A stretch of 64,000 bases of DNA from JAMQKA01 sp034521835 (lineage in GTDB: Bacteria > Bacteroidota > Rhodothermia > Balneolales > Balneolaceae): assembly GCA_034521835.1 (NCBI GenBank), contig JAXHMA010000010.1, positions 124,001 through 188,000 on the forward strand. The letters are read 5' to 3'. A model generated the notes under the pieces. The model saw only the letters and a program-made list of their open reading frames with translations, did no database searches and was not told the DNA's origin. The number at the start of each line of letters is the position of its first letter. Positions within the stretch are counted from its first letter, which is position 1. A program made the translations under genes and the position numbers. This document shows, one piece after another, positions 39,148-48,204 of this stretch.

Positions 39148-40779
39148 ATGGCTAATGCATACTTTGAGATAAGGGAACCGAATAATGAACCGGTTAACTC
39201 TTATGCTCCCGGAACGCCTGAACGCTCTGCGCTTAAAAAGGAACTGAAGCGGCTGAGGGAGCAGGAGATTGAAATACCCGCGATTATCGGCGGAGAGGAG
39301 ATCAAGACCGGGAAAACAACAGATGTGGTGATGCCGCACAATCACAGCCACAAGTTGGCAACGGTTCACTTGTGCGGTAAGGAAGAAGTAAAAAAGGCCG
39401 AACAAGCAGCCCTTGAAGCACGGAAAGAGTGGGCTGATATGCCGTGGGAGCAGCGTGCCTCGATCTTTAAAAAAGCGGCGGACCTGCTATCCGGCCCCTG
39501 GCGTTATACGCTCAATGCAGCTACCATGCTGGGGCAGTCAAAAACCCCGCACCAGTCAGAAATTGACGCGGTTGCCGAACTGATCGACTTCTTTCGGTTT
39601 AACGCCTATTATCTCACCCAAATTTATCAAACCCAGCCCGATTCTCCCCAGGGCATGTGGAATCGTACGGAGTACCGCCCGCTGGAGGGATTTGTGTTTG
39701 CCGTAACGCCGTTCAACTTTACCTCAATCGCCGGTAATTTACCTACAGCCCCGGCCATCTGCGGGAATGTTTCGCTCTGGAAACCCGCCACCTCATCGAT
39801 CTATTCCAGCTATTTTATGATGAAGCTGCTGGAGGAAGCCGGTCTGCCTGGAGGCGTGGTAAACTTTCTGCCCGGCCACGGGGCGGATGTTGGCAATCCT
39901 GCGATAGAAAGCGAGCATCTTTCCGGGCTCCATTTCACTGGGTCAACGGGCACATTTCAGCATCTTTGGAAAAGCATTGCCAACAACATCGACAAGTACA
40001 AAACCTACCCGCGGATTGTGGGGGAAACCGGTGGCAAAGATTTTATTTTCGCCCATAAGTCAGCCGATATTGATGCCGTAGTTATCGCCGCTTTGCGTGC
40101 CGCTTATGAGTACCAGGGACAAAAATGCTCGGCCGCTTCACGCGTCTACCTGCCAGAATCGGCCTGGGAAGAGTTCAGTGAGAAATTCCTTGACGAGGCT
40201 AAAGATATCAAGGTGGGCGATGTAGAAAACTTCAGCACCTTTATGGGCGCCGTAATCGATCAGAAAGCGTTTGATAACATCACTTCCTATATAGACTATG
40301 TAAAAGAGTCGGATGATGCGGAAATACTGCTCGGCGGTGAGTATGACGATTCAGAGGGTTACTTTGTGCAGCCCACGCTGGTACGTGCTCACGATCCCAG
40401 GTTCAAAACCATGAAGGAGGAAATTTTCGGCCCCGTACTTACTGTCTACGTCTATGAGGATGATCAATTTGAAGAAGCGCTTGAACTCTGCGATACGACC
40501 TCACCCTATGCCCTGACCGGTGCTATTTTTGCCCAGAATCGCAAAGCACTCAATCATATGTCTGATTACCTGCGGCAGGCGGCCGGCAACTTCTACATCA
40601 ATGACAAGCCTACCGCGGCCGTCGTGAATCAGCAGCCGTTCGGCGGAGCGCGCAAATCCGGGACCAACGACAAAGCCGGCAGCGCCGCCAACCTGATGCG
40701 CTGGATCTCCCCGCGATCTATCAAGGAAAGCACCGTTCCCGCCAAAGACTGGACCTATCCATACATGGAGGAAGAGTAG
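39148..40779 (+). CDS. pruA: 1-pyrroline-5-carboxylate dehydrogenase
   Basis: The intact 543-residue product is an aldehyde dehydrogenase of the P5C dehydrogenase subfamily. It oxidises glutamate-semialdehyde to glutamate with NAD in proline breakdown. The cofactor-binding block is FTGSTGTFQHLWK, the general base is in IVGETGGKDFIFA, the catalytic cysteine is in YQGQKCSAASRVY, and GPVLTVYVYED and FGGARKSGTNDKAGS are near the end. Length matches the stand-alone (not PutA-fused) form. AAGGA lies ~9 nt before the ATG. No proline dehydrogenase is adjacent. Confidence 0.93.
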   Translation: MANAYFEIREPNNEPVNSYAPGTPERSALKKELKRLREQEIEIPAIIGGEEIKTGKTTDVVMPHNHSHKLATVHLCGKEEVKKAEQAALEARKEWADMPWEQRASIFKKAADLLSGPWRYTLNAATMLGQSKTPHQSEIDAVAELIDFFRFNAYYLTQIYQTQPDSPQGMWNRTEYRPLEGFVFAVTPFNFTSIAGNLPTAPAICGNVSLWKPATSSIYSSYFMMKLLEEAGLPGGVVNFLPGHGADVGNPAIESEHLSGLHFTGSTGTFQHLWKSIANNIDKYKTYPRIVGETGGKDFIFAHKSADIDAVVIAALRAAYEYQGQKCSAASRVYLPESAWEEFSEKFLDEAKDIKVGDVENFSTFMGAVIDQKAFDNITSYIDYVKESDDAEILLGGEYDDSEGYFVQPTLVRAHDPRFKTMKEEIFGPVLTVYVYEDDQFEEALELCDTTSPYALTGAIFAQNRKALNHMSDYLRQAAGNFYINDKPTAAVVNQQPFGGARKSGTNDKAGSAANLMRWISPRSIKESTVPAKDWTYPYMEEE

Positions 40780-40811
40780 GAACAGGCCGTTTATTATAGT
40801 ATCAAAAAACA

Positions 40812-40845
40812 AAGAGCGACGCACTTAATAAGGTGCGTCGCTCTT
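40812..40845. terminator. Bidirectional terminator between pruA and a convergent lipoprotein gene
   Basis: AAGAGCGACGCAC (40812-40824) pairs perfectly with GTGCGTCGCTCTT (40833-40845) around an 8-nt loop. On the minus strand it is followed by TTTGTTTTTT, making a strong terminator for the lipoprotein gene. On the plus strand only CTTGTT follows, weaker for pruA. Confidence 0.85.
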
Positions 40846-40864
40846 CTTGTTACAGCGTTAATAA

Positions 40865-41296
40865 TTACCCAATACCCAAGTCTTCCTTGAGGCTATTAAA
40901 GTTCTCTTCAAAACTATCCAACTGGTCATCAATACCCTCTTTCAGGTCTTGCCAGTTCTCTTCTGAACGGGCCTGTAGCTCCTCCAGATCATTAGCTAAC
41001 TGCTTTCGCTGATCCTGGAGACTTTCCCACTGTTTCTGAAGCTCGGTTTGAGTATCACCTGAGGCTTCGCTAATCTTGCCTTGTAGCTGTTCCATTTGGG
41101 TGTCAAGAGAATCGAGTTCTTCCTGAACGTTATTTGCGAATTCTGTTTTCGTTACCTCGAGCTCTTGCTGAGCTGATTCAACTGCTTCTTGCGTTTCCTC
41201 CTGGGCTTGCTCCATCTCATTTTGAGACTGTTCACCACAGCCCGTCAATAACAATGATAATGATAGAATAAGTACGAGATATATGGGACTTCTCAT
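40865..41296 (-). CDS. Small coiled-coil lipoprotein
   Basis: The intact 143-residue product has a lipoprotein signal (LVLILSLSLLLTGC, cysteine ~20). The rest is a highly charged, glutamate- and glutamine-rich helix with heptad character (LDSLDTQMEQLQGKISEA, LQKQWESLQDQRKQLAND). It has no catalytic motif. It may be a periplasmic spacer or envelope-stress lipoprotein, but no family name can be given. It is a single-gene unit ending at the terminator at 40812-40845. Confidence 0.7.
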   Translation of the reverse strand: MRSPIYLVLILSLSLLLTGCGEQSQNEMEQAQEETQEAVESAQQELEVTKTEFANNVQEELDSLDTQMEQLQGKISEASGDTQTELQKQWESLQDQRKQLANDLEELQARSEENWQDLKEGIDDQLDSFEENFNSLKEDLGIG

Positions 41297-41439
41297 ATTT
41301 GTAAGATTTTATTGTGGTTAAGAATGATTCTGTTACCATTTTACACGGAACAATACGGAATGTTCCACCTTTAACTTTTATGATTTTCGAAACTCTTTTA
41401 TGATATTAGACAATAAATTATCAAACAGGCAAAAGTATT

Positions 41440-42278
41440 ATGAATATCAGCGTTTTAGGATGCGGTTGGCTCGGGCTCCCGCTGGCGTCAAAGCTTATTG
41501 AAGAGGATCACAGGGTGAAGGGATCTACAACTACGGAGGAGAAGCTTGATACGCTTAAATCCCAGAACATAGCGCCATTTCTGCTTACGCTCAATCCAGA
41601 GCTTGAATGTGATGATCCAGAAAATTTCTTCAACTCCGACCTGTTGATTCTGAATGTGCCACCCGGTCGGCGCCGAAAAAATGTCATTAACTTTCACACC
41701 AGCCAGGTAGAGTCGATAATCAACCATCTTGAAAAATCAACGATACAGTTTGTGATTTTCGCGAGTTCAACATCGGTATATCCCAAACAGGGCGGCGTGA
41801 TGGAGGAGGAAGATGCCACCGCTGGAGAAGCTACCCGAGATTCCGGTGAAGCACTCATTAAAGCAGAACAGATGCTGATGGCCCAAGATAACTTTGATAC
41901 CACTGTCGTTCGATTTGGCGGCCTCTACGGCTATGACCGGCATCCCGCAAACTACCTGGCCGGGAAAAAGGATGTGAGCGGTGGAAATGCCCCCGTAAAC
42001 CTGATCCACCGGGACGACTGCATCAACATTCTGATGGAGATCATCAACCAGGATGTGCGCGGTGAAATATTTAACGCGGTATCCGACGGGCACCCTCCAA
42101 AAACCAGTATTACAAAATTATCGCTGAACAGGCCGGGCTTGAGCCTCCCTCTTTTCTGACCGACTCCGGTACCAACTACAAGATTGTATCTAACCGTAAA
42201 CTCAAGACCATGTTAGACTACCGGTTTGCCTATCCAAACCCTTTGGATGTATCTCCGGCATTTTCACCTGACAAATAA
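41440..42278 (+). CDS. NAD(P)-binding epimerase/dehydratase-like protein, one frameshift
   Basis: The product opens with the Rossmann loop ISVLGCGWLGLPLASKL and resembles the YeeZ-type extended-SDR family of NAD-dependent sugar epimerases. FASSTSVYPKQGG, VVRFGGLYGYDRHPANYLAG and NLIHRDDCINILMEII are the family's later blocks. The frame shifts near 42105 (A5 run) and the true C-terminus (IIAEQAGLEPPSFLTDSG, then RKLKTMLDYRFAYPNPLD) ends at 42278, for ~279 residues. The usual YxxxK pair is replaced by a VYP segment, so catalysis as a classical epimerase is uncertain. Confidence 0.75.
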
Positions 42279-42482
42279 TATAGCTGTAACCGTGGAGCCC
42301 TTACCTGGCTGAATCGACATCTAATATTCGTTCAAACCTACGTATTTATGTTTTTCATAATTTATTCACCACTCTAATCCATTGGTATACTTGAACTTAA
42401 GGGATATTTAAATTGTTAAATAAATAGAAATTGGAAAAGGTTTTTAACAGTTTAAATTTAGATATAAAGGAGGCTTCCAACT

Positions 42483-43754
42483 ATGAAGTTGCCTGGTTTT
42501 GCCGAAAATTTTTCACTGTCGAAATTATTAGCACTCTTATTTTCATTTATCTTCATCATAGCAGTGGGTTCATGCACGCAGGAGGAATCACCTTCTGAGG
42601 TTGCTCAACTACCATCAGATCAGGAGATCACCAAAACCATCCGTGCACAACTTACCTCTTCGGACCAAATCCCGGCTGACAGCATCAACATTGACACCAA
42701 AGATGGTGTTGTTATGCTTAGCGGAAATACAACCAACCTGCTTGCTAAAAAAGAGGCCAAGAAAATTGCGCAAGCTATCTATGGCGTATTGTCCGTAGTC
42801 AATAATCTAAAAATCACCACCACACGGCCAGACCAAGCCGTAAATGATGATATTGACCAAGCCCTTTCTTCGGATCCTGCCACAGAAACATGGAAGATTT
42901 CCACGTCAGTTAATAACGGTGTTGTGACGCTCAAAGGCGCCGTTGATTCATGGCAGGAAGCGCAACTGGCCGCAACCATAGCAAGCGGTGTTAAAGGTGT
43001 TAAGGAAGTGAATAACAACATTATCGTAAACTACGAGGGCGCGCGTACAGATGAGGAGATTAAGGCAGAAATTCAGACGCGGCTTAAGATGAATTCACAG
43101 GTAAATGCCAATATGGTCAATGTGGATGTTAATGAAGGAACGGTGAGCCTGACCGGTGCCATCAGCAGTGCCTATGAAAAATCCCTTGCCACAGACCTTG
43201 CCCGCGTAACCGGTGTTGAGACCGTAGAAGTTGACGAGCTGCAAGTTCATCCTGAATATGAAAGCAAGATGTTCCAAAACAGTTCGATCGAGTCGTTGAC
43301 CAACAGCCAGATCAAAACTGCCATCACCAGCGCTTTTCGGTATGATCCCCGTGTTCCTGAAGACAATATTACAGTCTCCATCGACGGTGGTACAGCCATC
43401 CTGCAAGGCAGCGTGCTGAACCTCAGCTCCAAGCTGGCTGCCGAAAATGATGCACTCAATACGGCTGGCGTCAATACGGTTAAAAACAATATCACCGTGG
43501 AACGAAAAGTGATGGTTGAACCTGAAGTACCAACAACTGATGAAGCGATAGCTCAGCGACTTAGATACGCCATCAATCGCGATCCCTACGTTGAGCAAAC
43601 GGAATTAACAGTTGAAGTGAATAAAGGAATTGCTGTACTAAAGGGTCAGCTCGACTCTCAGTTCGAAAAGAGCAAGCTTTTGAAGATTGCACAGAATGTA
43701 AAAGGTATAATCGCTATAAAAAACGACATTACAGTTCCATCTGCCAATTCGTAA
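42483..43754 (+). CDS. Lipoprotein with five BON domains
   Basis: The intact 423-residue product has a lipoprotein signal (FSFIFIIAVGSC, cysteine ~31) followed by five tandem BON domains at about residues 46-112, 116-185, 190-258, 272-345 and 352-422. Each ends in the pattern G-hydrophobic-V-x-L-x-G, as in DGVVMLSGNT, NGVVTLKGAV, EGTVSLTGAI, GGTAILQGSV and KGIAVLKGQL. BON domains bind phospholipids or envelope components in osmotic-stress and secretion proteins. A strong AAGGAGG lies before the ATG, and a terminator follows, so it is a single-gene unit. Confidence 0.88.
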   Translation: MKLPGFAENFSLSKLLALLFSFIFIIAVGSCTQEESPSEVAQLPSDQEITKTIRAQLTSSDQIPADSINIDTKDGVVMLSGNTTNLLAKKEAKKIAQAIYGVLSVVNNLKITTTRPDQAVNDDIDQALSSDPATETWKISTSVNNGVVTLKGAVDSWQEAQLAATIASGVKGVKEVNNNIIVNYEGARTDEEIKAEIQTRLKMNSQVNANMVNVDVNEGTVSLTGAISSAYEKSLATDLARVTGVETVEVDELQVHPEYESKMFQNSSIESLTNSQIKTAITSAFRYDPRVPEDNITVSIDGGTAILQGSVLNLSSKLAAENDALNTAGVNTVKNNITVERKVMVEPEVPTTDEAIAQRLRYAINRDPYVEQTELTVEVNKGIAVLKGQLDSQFEKSKLLKIAQNVKGIIAIKNDITVPSANS

Positions 43755-43779
43755 AAAATAGATAACATCGTATTGAGCT

Positions 43780-43808
43780 CCCCGTCCTTTTAAGGGCGGG
43801 GTTTTTTT
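43780..43808 (+). terminator. Rho-independent terminator after the BON gene
   Basis: CCCCGTCC (43780-43787) pairs with GGGCGGGG (43794-43801), with one G-U pair and a 6-nt loop, and is followed by seven T residues. Confidence 0.85.
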
Positions 43809-43809
43809 A

Positions 43810-44255
43810 TATTTCGATAATAGTTAAAATATATCTGCATCACATAGCAGTTCGAGAAAGTATTCTTTGGAAGAGAAAATTCATACCTATGGAACGGATA
43901 TCATCAAGGTGCCCTTTGACTCCAACCGCAGAATTTGCACGCTGCCGATGCAAAAACTCGGCCCATAAATCTGCGTGTACAACAGCCATATAAATTCAGC
44001 GTTTGAAGCTCACACTCAAATTACAAAATGGGTTTTGAGTGATGATAACCCAGAGACGGATCATAGCAAACTTACACTCAAGGCATTGAAAAATGATCCT
44101 GTTACTCGTAGAGTGACACTGTGAAATCTAATCGGATTCCACACAACCGATAACCACCTCCAAAACAATGCGGGGAGTCAGATAACAAACCGTACTGCTA
44201 CATCGCTCGACAGAATCATCTACACCATTAAAAAAGAACTGCAAAAACCTGTTAT
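43810..44255 (+). other. Gene-free stretch with possible decayed coding sequence
   Basis: No open frame of useful length covers these ~445 nt. One forward frame from ~43867 reads THTYG-like text and KVPFDSNRRICTLPMQKLGP, stops, and then resumes with segments such as WVLSDDNPETDHSKLTLKAL. The PFDSNRR phrase faintly recalls the nucleotide-binding domain of P-type ATPases (PFDSxRKRM). It may be a gene remnant or chance. Nothing else is seen. Confidence 0.25.
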
Positions 44256-44339
44256 TTGTTTTATGTGAGGTTGATTTCGAAGTATCCAGATGGTATTAAC
44301 AGTATCACCAACAAAAATTGGTCACTGACAGATATTCTG

Positions 44340-44711
44340 ATGAGTAAACTTTTTCTTTCTCTTGGCAGCATTAATATGGCTCTGGTGGTAATGCTAGGTG
44401 CTTTTGGCGCACACGGCCTGCGGTCGCGCCTCTCCGCAGAAATGATGGAGATTTTCCAGACCGGCGTGCAGTATCACGTATATCACGCGCTCGGGCTACT
44501 GGCCGTGGGATTGATTGCGGCACACTTTCCCGAATCGCCCTACCTGAGGTGGGCCGGCTGGCTGATGCTTGCGGGCATCGTTATCTTTTCCGGCAGCCTG
44601 TATGTACTGAGCATGAGCGGCATCCGATGGCTGGGAGCCATCACGCCGGTCGGAGGGGTGAGCTTTATCTCGGCCTGGATTCTACTGCTCATAGCTGTAC
44701 TCAAGGGTTAA
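44340..44711 (+). CDS. DUF423 family small membrane protein
   Basis: The intact 123-residue product, from ATG 44340, is a four-span membrane protein of DUF423 (YgdD/YwdK type). It has the N-terminal VMLGAFGAHGLRSRLSAEMM and QTGVQYHVYHALGLLAVGL typical of the family, and ITPVGGVSFISAWILLLIAV at the end. An upstream TTG in the same frame (44256) would add 28 unlikely residues. The function of the family is unknown. It directly precedes the TrpF-like gene. Confidence 0.88.
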   Translation: MSKLFLSLGSINMALVVMLGAFGAHGLRSRLSAEMMEIFQTGVQYHVYHALGLLAVGLIAAHFPESPYLRWAGWLMLAGIVIFSGSLYVLSMSGIRWLGAITPVGGVSFISAWILLLIAVLKG

Positions 44712-44735
44712 TTGAATGTTGATACCTTACATATC

Positions 44736-45374
44736 ATGAAGAAGCCAGTAGTCAAAATTTGCTGTATCTCCAGCAAGCAGGAGGCCCAAGCAACAATTGA
44801 GCTTGGTGCCTCCGCTATCGGACTGGTTTCTCACATGCCGAGCGGACCCGGTGTCATCTCTGAGCAGTTGATAGCAGAAATTGCGGCCTCCGTTCCTGTA
44901 AATATCGATACATCCCTGCTTACGTCCCTGCAAAATGCCGAGAAAATTATTGCCCAGCATCGACGTTGTACTACCACTGCCATTCAGCTTGTGGATGACG
45001 TTTCCATCAGTGATATCAAGCAGCTTACCTGTACCCTGCCTAAAATAGACTTGGTGCAGGTAATTCATGTGACGGGAGAAGCGGCAGTACAAAAGGCCAC
45101 CGGGATAGCTCCATATGTGGATGCACTACTGTTGGATTCAGGTGATCCCGCCCTCAATGTAAAAGAATTAGGTGGCACCGGGAGAACTCACAACTGGAAA
45201 ATCAGCCGCAAAATCGTTCAAACCATTGCTATGCCGGTGTACTTGGCGGGCGGATTAAATCCCCAAAATATTATGGAGGCCATTCGATGCGTTAATCCAT
45301 ATGGTGTAGATGTATGCAGTGGTTTAAGAACCAACGGCGAGCTGAACCGTAAAAAAGCCACACGTTTTTTTTGA
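44736..45374 (+). CDS. TrpF-like (phosphoribosylanthranilate isomerase family) protein
   Basis: The 212-residue product from ATG 44736 (or TTG 44712) has the TIM-barrel pattern of TrpF. KICCISSKQEA carries the catalytic cysteine, DALLLDSGD the catalytic aspartate, GGTGRTHNW the GGTG loop, and VYLAGGLNPQNIMEAI the phosphate loop. Several TrpF hallmarks differ. The SPR loop is replaced by HMPSGPGVISEQLI, and the final SGVE motif is SGLRTNGEL. No other tryptophan genes are nearby. It is probably a divergent paralogue, so trpF is not assigned with confidence. Confidence 0.65.
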   Translation: MKKPVVKICCISSKQEAQATIELGASAIGLVSHMPSGPGVISEQLIAEIAASVPVNIDTSLLTSLQNAEKIIAQHRRCTTTAIQLVDDVSISDIKQLTCTLPKIDLVQVIHVTGEAAVQKATGIAPYVDALLLDSGDPALNVKELGGTGRTHNWKISRKIVQTIAMPVYLAGGLNPQNIMEAIRCVNPYGVDVCSGLRTNGELNRKKATRFF

Positions 45375-45460
45375 ACAGATCCATGCTTTTAATTTCAATA
45401 TAAAAAAGTAGAAGTAGATTGGACCTAGAAGATTTGCCCTTAACCGACAACGAACTCGAT

Positions 45461-45982
45461 ATGATTGCCAATAAAAATTCTACCTCATTCTGGCTGCTAT
45501 CCCTGCTGATATTTTTTACGGTGGAAAGCGCAGCCGCCCAAAATGAAGTTGAACGTGAACGTAGCTCCCTTCGCGGTATCGCTGAAATGGGATTTACTGT
45601 GAACCTTGAGGTCAATGCATCGCTCAACGAAAAAGGTGAAATCGAAATTACTTCCATAAAAGAGATGGCCGAGAGCAGGCTGGAAGAAGCCGATATCTCC
45701 CTGATTCCCGATGAAAGAGTGCGCTCATCAGCCGACATTCCGTACCTCTACATGCACATAAATACTATGGATGCTGGGCGGGGACTCGTGCCATTTTCGA
45801 TCTCCATCGACTTCTATCAGCCTGCGGAGTTAACGCTGAATCGCGACTTTGAAACCTCGGTAAGTACCTGGCAAACCGGCACGGTGGGCATCGTATCGTA
45901 CGATAGGCTGAATATTATAGGAGAATCCGCCGTTAACCTTCTCGACAATTTCATCAGCGACTATCATCAAGTAAACCGATAG
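45461..45982 (+). CDS. Hypothetical secreted protein
   Basis: I do not recognise this family. From ATG 45461 the 173-residue product has a classical signal peptide (STSFWLLSLLIFFTVESAAA, cleavage after AAA-Q). The mature protein looks beta-rich and acidic (MGFTVNLEVNASLNEKGEIE, PYLYMHINTMDAGRGLVPFS, SISIDFYQPAELTL). It is probably periplasmic. A TTG at 45419 would give a longer, less likely form. The neighbours are unrelated small genes on the same strand. Confidence 0.6.
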   Translation: MIANKNSTSFWLLSLLIFFTVESAAAQNEVERERSSLRGIAEMGFTVNLEVNASLNEKGEIEITSIKEMAESRLEEADISLIPDERVRSSADIPYLYMHINTMDAGRGLVPFSISIDFYQPAELTLNRDFETSVSTWQTGTVGIVSYDRLNIIGESAVNLLDNFISDYHQVNR

Positions 45983-46113
45983 AGTAAAACTTGAAAAATT
46001 AAAGTAGAAAGAGGGCTAAGAATTTTTTTTATTTAGCCAACTATTGCTTTACGCATTTTGTATAACATTGTCAACACGTGAGTGTTTTAACAGCCCAAAT
46101 AAATTTTTTGCAC

Positions 46114-46482
46114 ATGAACATCGAAGATTTTCGTGAATACTGCCTAACCTTTAATGGAGTTACCGAGGGGTACCCTTTTGATGAAGACACCCTGGTTTTT
46201 AAGGTTATGGACAAAATGTTTGCTATGGCAGATGTTGAAAATTTCGGCCGAATCAACCTGAAATGTGATCCAGTCAAAGCAGCCATGCTGCGTGATCTGT
46301 ATCCCGAAGTGAAACCCGGATACCATATGAACAAGCGCCACTGGAATTCAATTGATCCGAAAGGAAATCTTGACGAGGTGCTTATTAAAGAGTGGATTGA
46401 AGACTCCTACAACCTGGTGGTGGAAAACCTGCCTCGAAAAAAACAGAAGAAGCTTGAAGCGATGGAAGAGGACGATGGATGA
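46114..46482 (+). CDS. MmcQ/YjbR family DNA-binding-like protein
   Basis: The 122-residue product, from ATG 46114 (a GTG at 46078 would add 12 residues), has the MmcQ/YjbR (CyaY-like) pattern. It opens MNIEDFREYCLTFNGVTEG, continues YPFDEDTLVFKVMDKMFAM, and ends in PGYHMNKRHWNSID and EWIEDSYNLVVENLPRK. The family folds like frataxin but its role is uncertain. It is convergent with the DUF6787 gene. Confidence 0.85.
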   Translation: MNIEDFREYCLTFNGVTEGYPFDEDTLVFKVMDKMFAMADVENFGRINLKCDPVKAAMLRDLYPEVKPGYHMNKRHWNSIDPKGNLDEVLIKEWIEDSYNLVVENLPRKKQKKLEAMEEDDG

Positions 46483-46503
46483 CCAGCTCTAAGTCATACC
46501 TGG

Positions 46504-46824
46504 CTAACTATTTGAATTTCTCCTCCAGAGGTCCGAGATACGCTGCAGGCTCTTCTTCTCGAATTTCCACACAAATTCAAACTGCCCCAGGATAAATCCA
46601 TAAAACAGGAACAGCAACTGGTAGGCAGGCATGACGATAGCCAGCCATCCCAGTACCTTTATCCATGTAGAGGTTTCGGGGGTTATGCCGACCAGGTTAA
46701 AGGTAAAGGTACGCCCGTAAAGGGTGGTTATGCCGGTGATCGCAAAGATAAAAAGTATCAGCAGTACCTGGCCCAGGCTATCTACCTCCCACCGCTTTTT
46801 CATTTTTTCTACCAGTTGATTCAT
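46504..46824 (-). CDS. DUF6787-like small membrane protein
   Basis: The intact 106-residue product has a cytoplasmic N-terminus (EKMKKRWEVDSLGQVLLILF) and two membrane spans, with a C-terminal charged tail (FEFVWKFEKKSLQRISDLWR). It resembles the Bacteroidota DUF6787 family as I remember it; function unknown. It lies 3 nt downstream of hemL, so it is probably the last gene of the heme operon. Confidence 0.65.
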   Translation of the reverse strand: MNQLVEKMKKRWEVDSLGQVLLILFIFAITGITTLYGRTFTFNLVGITPETSTWIKVLGWLAIVMPAYQLLFLFYGFILGQFEFVWKFEKKSLQRISDLWRRNSNS

Positions 46825-46827
46825 GCC

Positions 46828-48132
46828 TCAGCTCGTTAATTGTTTCAGGGCTGCTTCTATCGATTCATCGGCTGCTTCCACAGTGTTTTTTAGTAGCTCC
46901 TCGGTGTGGGTTTCAGCAAGGAACCAACTCTCAAATGGTGATGGGGGTAGATAAATACCACGCTTCAGACATTTCGTGGAAAAAGGTTTTGAAAAACTCC
47001 TTGTCGGTCGTATTTGCTGTGGCAAAATTTGTGACACGTTGATCGGTAAAAAAGATGCTGCTCATCGAGCCTACGCAGTTGATGTGGTGATTGACCTCAT
47101 GTTTTTTCAGAACCTCCAACAACTCTGTTTGCAGGTATGCTGCTTTCTTTTCCAGGCTGTCATAATGGTGGCGATTTTCATTCAGCTCCGACAGCAGAGT
47201 ATAACCCGCCGCCATCGCCAGCGGATTTCCGGAAAGGGTACCTGCCTGATAAACCGGACCATCCGGAGAGACAACCGACATCACCTCTTGCCTGCCTCCG
47301 AAAGCACCAACCGGTAGCCCAGCCCTGTATAATCTTACCGTAGGTGACAAGGTCGGCCGTAACGCCATATCGCTCCTGGGCGCCGCCGCGGGCTACTCGG
47401 AACCCGGTCATCACCTCATCAAATATCACGATAGGTGCCATGGGCGTCGCAGAGTTCACGGAGCCCCTGCAGAAATCCTTTATTGGGCGGAATGCATCCC
47501 ATATTACCGGCCACTGGTTCCACAATAATAGCAGCTATCTCATCCTCATATTCATTCATGATTTTCTTTACGCTATTAAGATCGTTAAAATCGGCGATGA
47601 GAGTATCTTTGGCCGTGCCTTCAGTTACCCCCGGACTACTTGGTGAGCCAAGTGTTAACGCGCCGCTGCCAGCTTTTATGAGGAAAGAATCGCCGTGCCC
47701 ATGATAATTTCCCTCAAACTTTATGATCTTATCTTTCCCGGTATAGCCACGGGCCACTCGGATAGCACTCATACATGCTTCGGTACCGGAATTCACCATA
47801 CGAATTTTATCAACGCCCGCCACCATCTCTTTTACGAGTTCGGCCATTTTTACTTCGATTTCAGTCGGAGCACCGAAGGAAGTAGATTTTGCAGCCGTTT
47901 TCTTCACGGCTTCAATAACCGGCTTCCACGCATGACCCATAATCATAGGTCCCCAAGAGCCTACAAAATCGATATACTCTTTTCCATCTACATCAGTAAG
48001 AATGGAGCCTTCTGCTTTTTCAAAAAATACGGGAGTGCCGCCTACAAATTAAAAAGCGCGGGCGGGAGAGTTAACTCCGCCTGGAATAAATTGCTGTGCT
48101 CGCTTAAAAAGCTTTTCGCTGGTTTCTAACAT
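46828..48132 (-). CDS. hemL: Glutamate-1-semialdehyde 2,1-aminomutase HemL, three frameshifts and one stop
   Basis: HemL converts glutamate-1-semialdehyde to 5-aminolevulinate with PLP. The start at 48132 gives SEKLFKRAQQFIPGGVNSPA. A point stop TAA at 48049-48051 interrupts the N-terminus (AAA to TAA). The long frame then carries the PLP-binding pieces VNSGTEACMSAIRVARGYTG and KFEGNYHGHGDSFL. Shifts near 47440, 47320 and 46970 separate IFDEVMTGFRVARGG, the catalytic lysine segment LVTYGKIIQG, PVGAFGGRQEVMSVVSPDG and the C-terminal FESWFLAETHTEE. All blocks are present in order over ~435 residues. It is the penultimate gene of the heme operon. Confidence 0.88.
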
Positions 48133-48204
48133 AATACTTTACAAAAAATTTCTTACTTCAATTCTTCTGAAAAAGATCTTGTCCCCAGACAAAGTCGTAA
48201 GCTT

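Noticed and set aside
42450..42475. A third iron-type operator before the BON gene
   Set aside because: It shares a CTAAATTTAA core (minus strand) with the site at 36328, but the second half-site is out of register, so it does not fit the 6-3-6 palindrome.
44736..45374. Assigning trpF outright
   Set aside because: Two signature loops differ from genuine TrpF and no tryptophan genes are nearby, so only a family-level call is justified.
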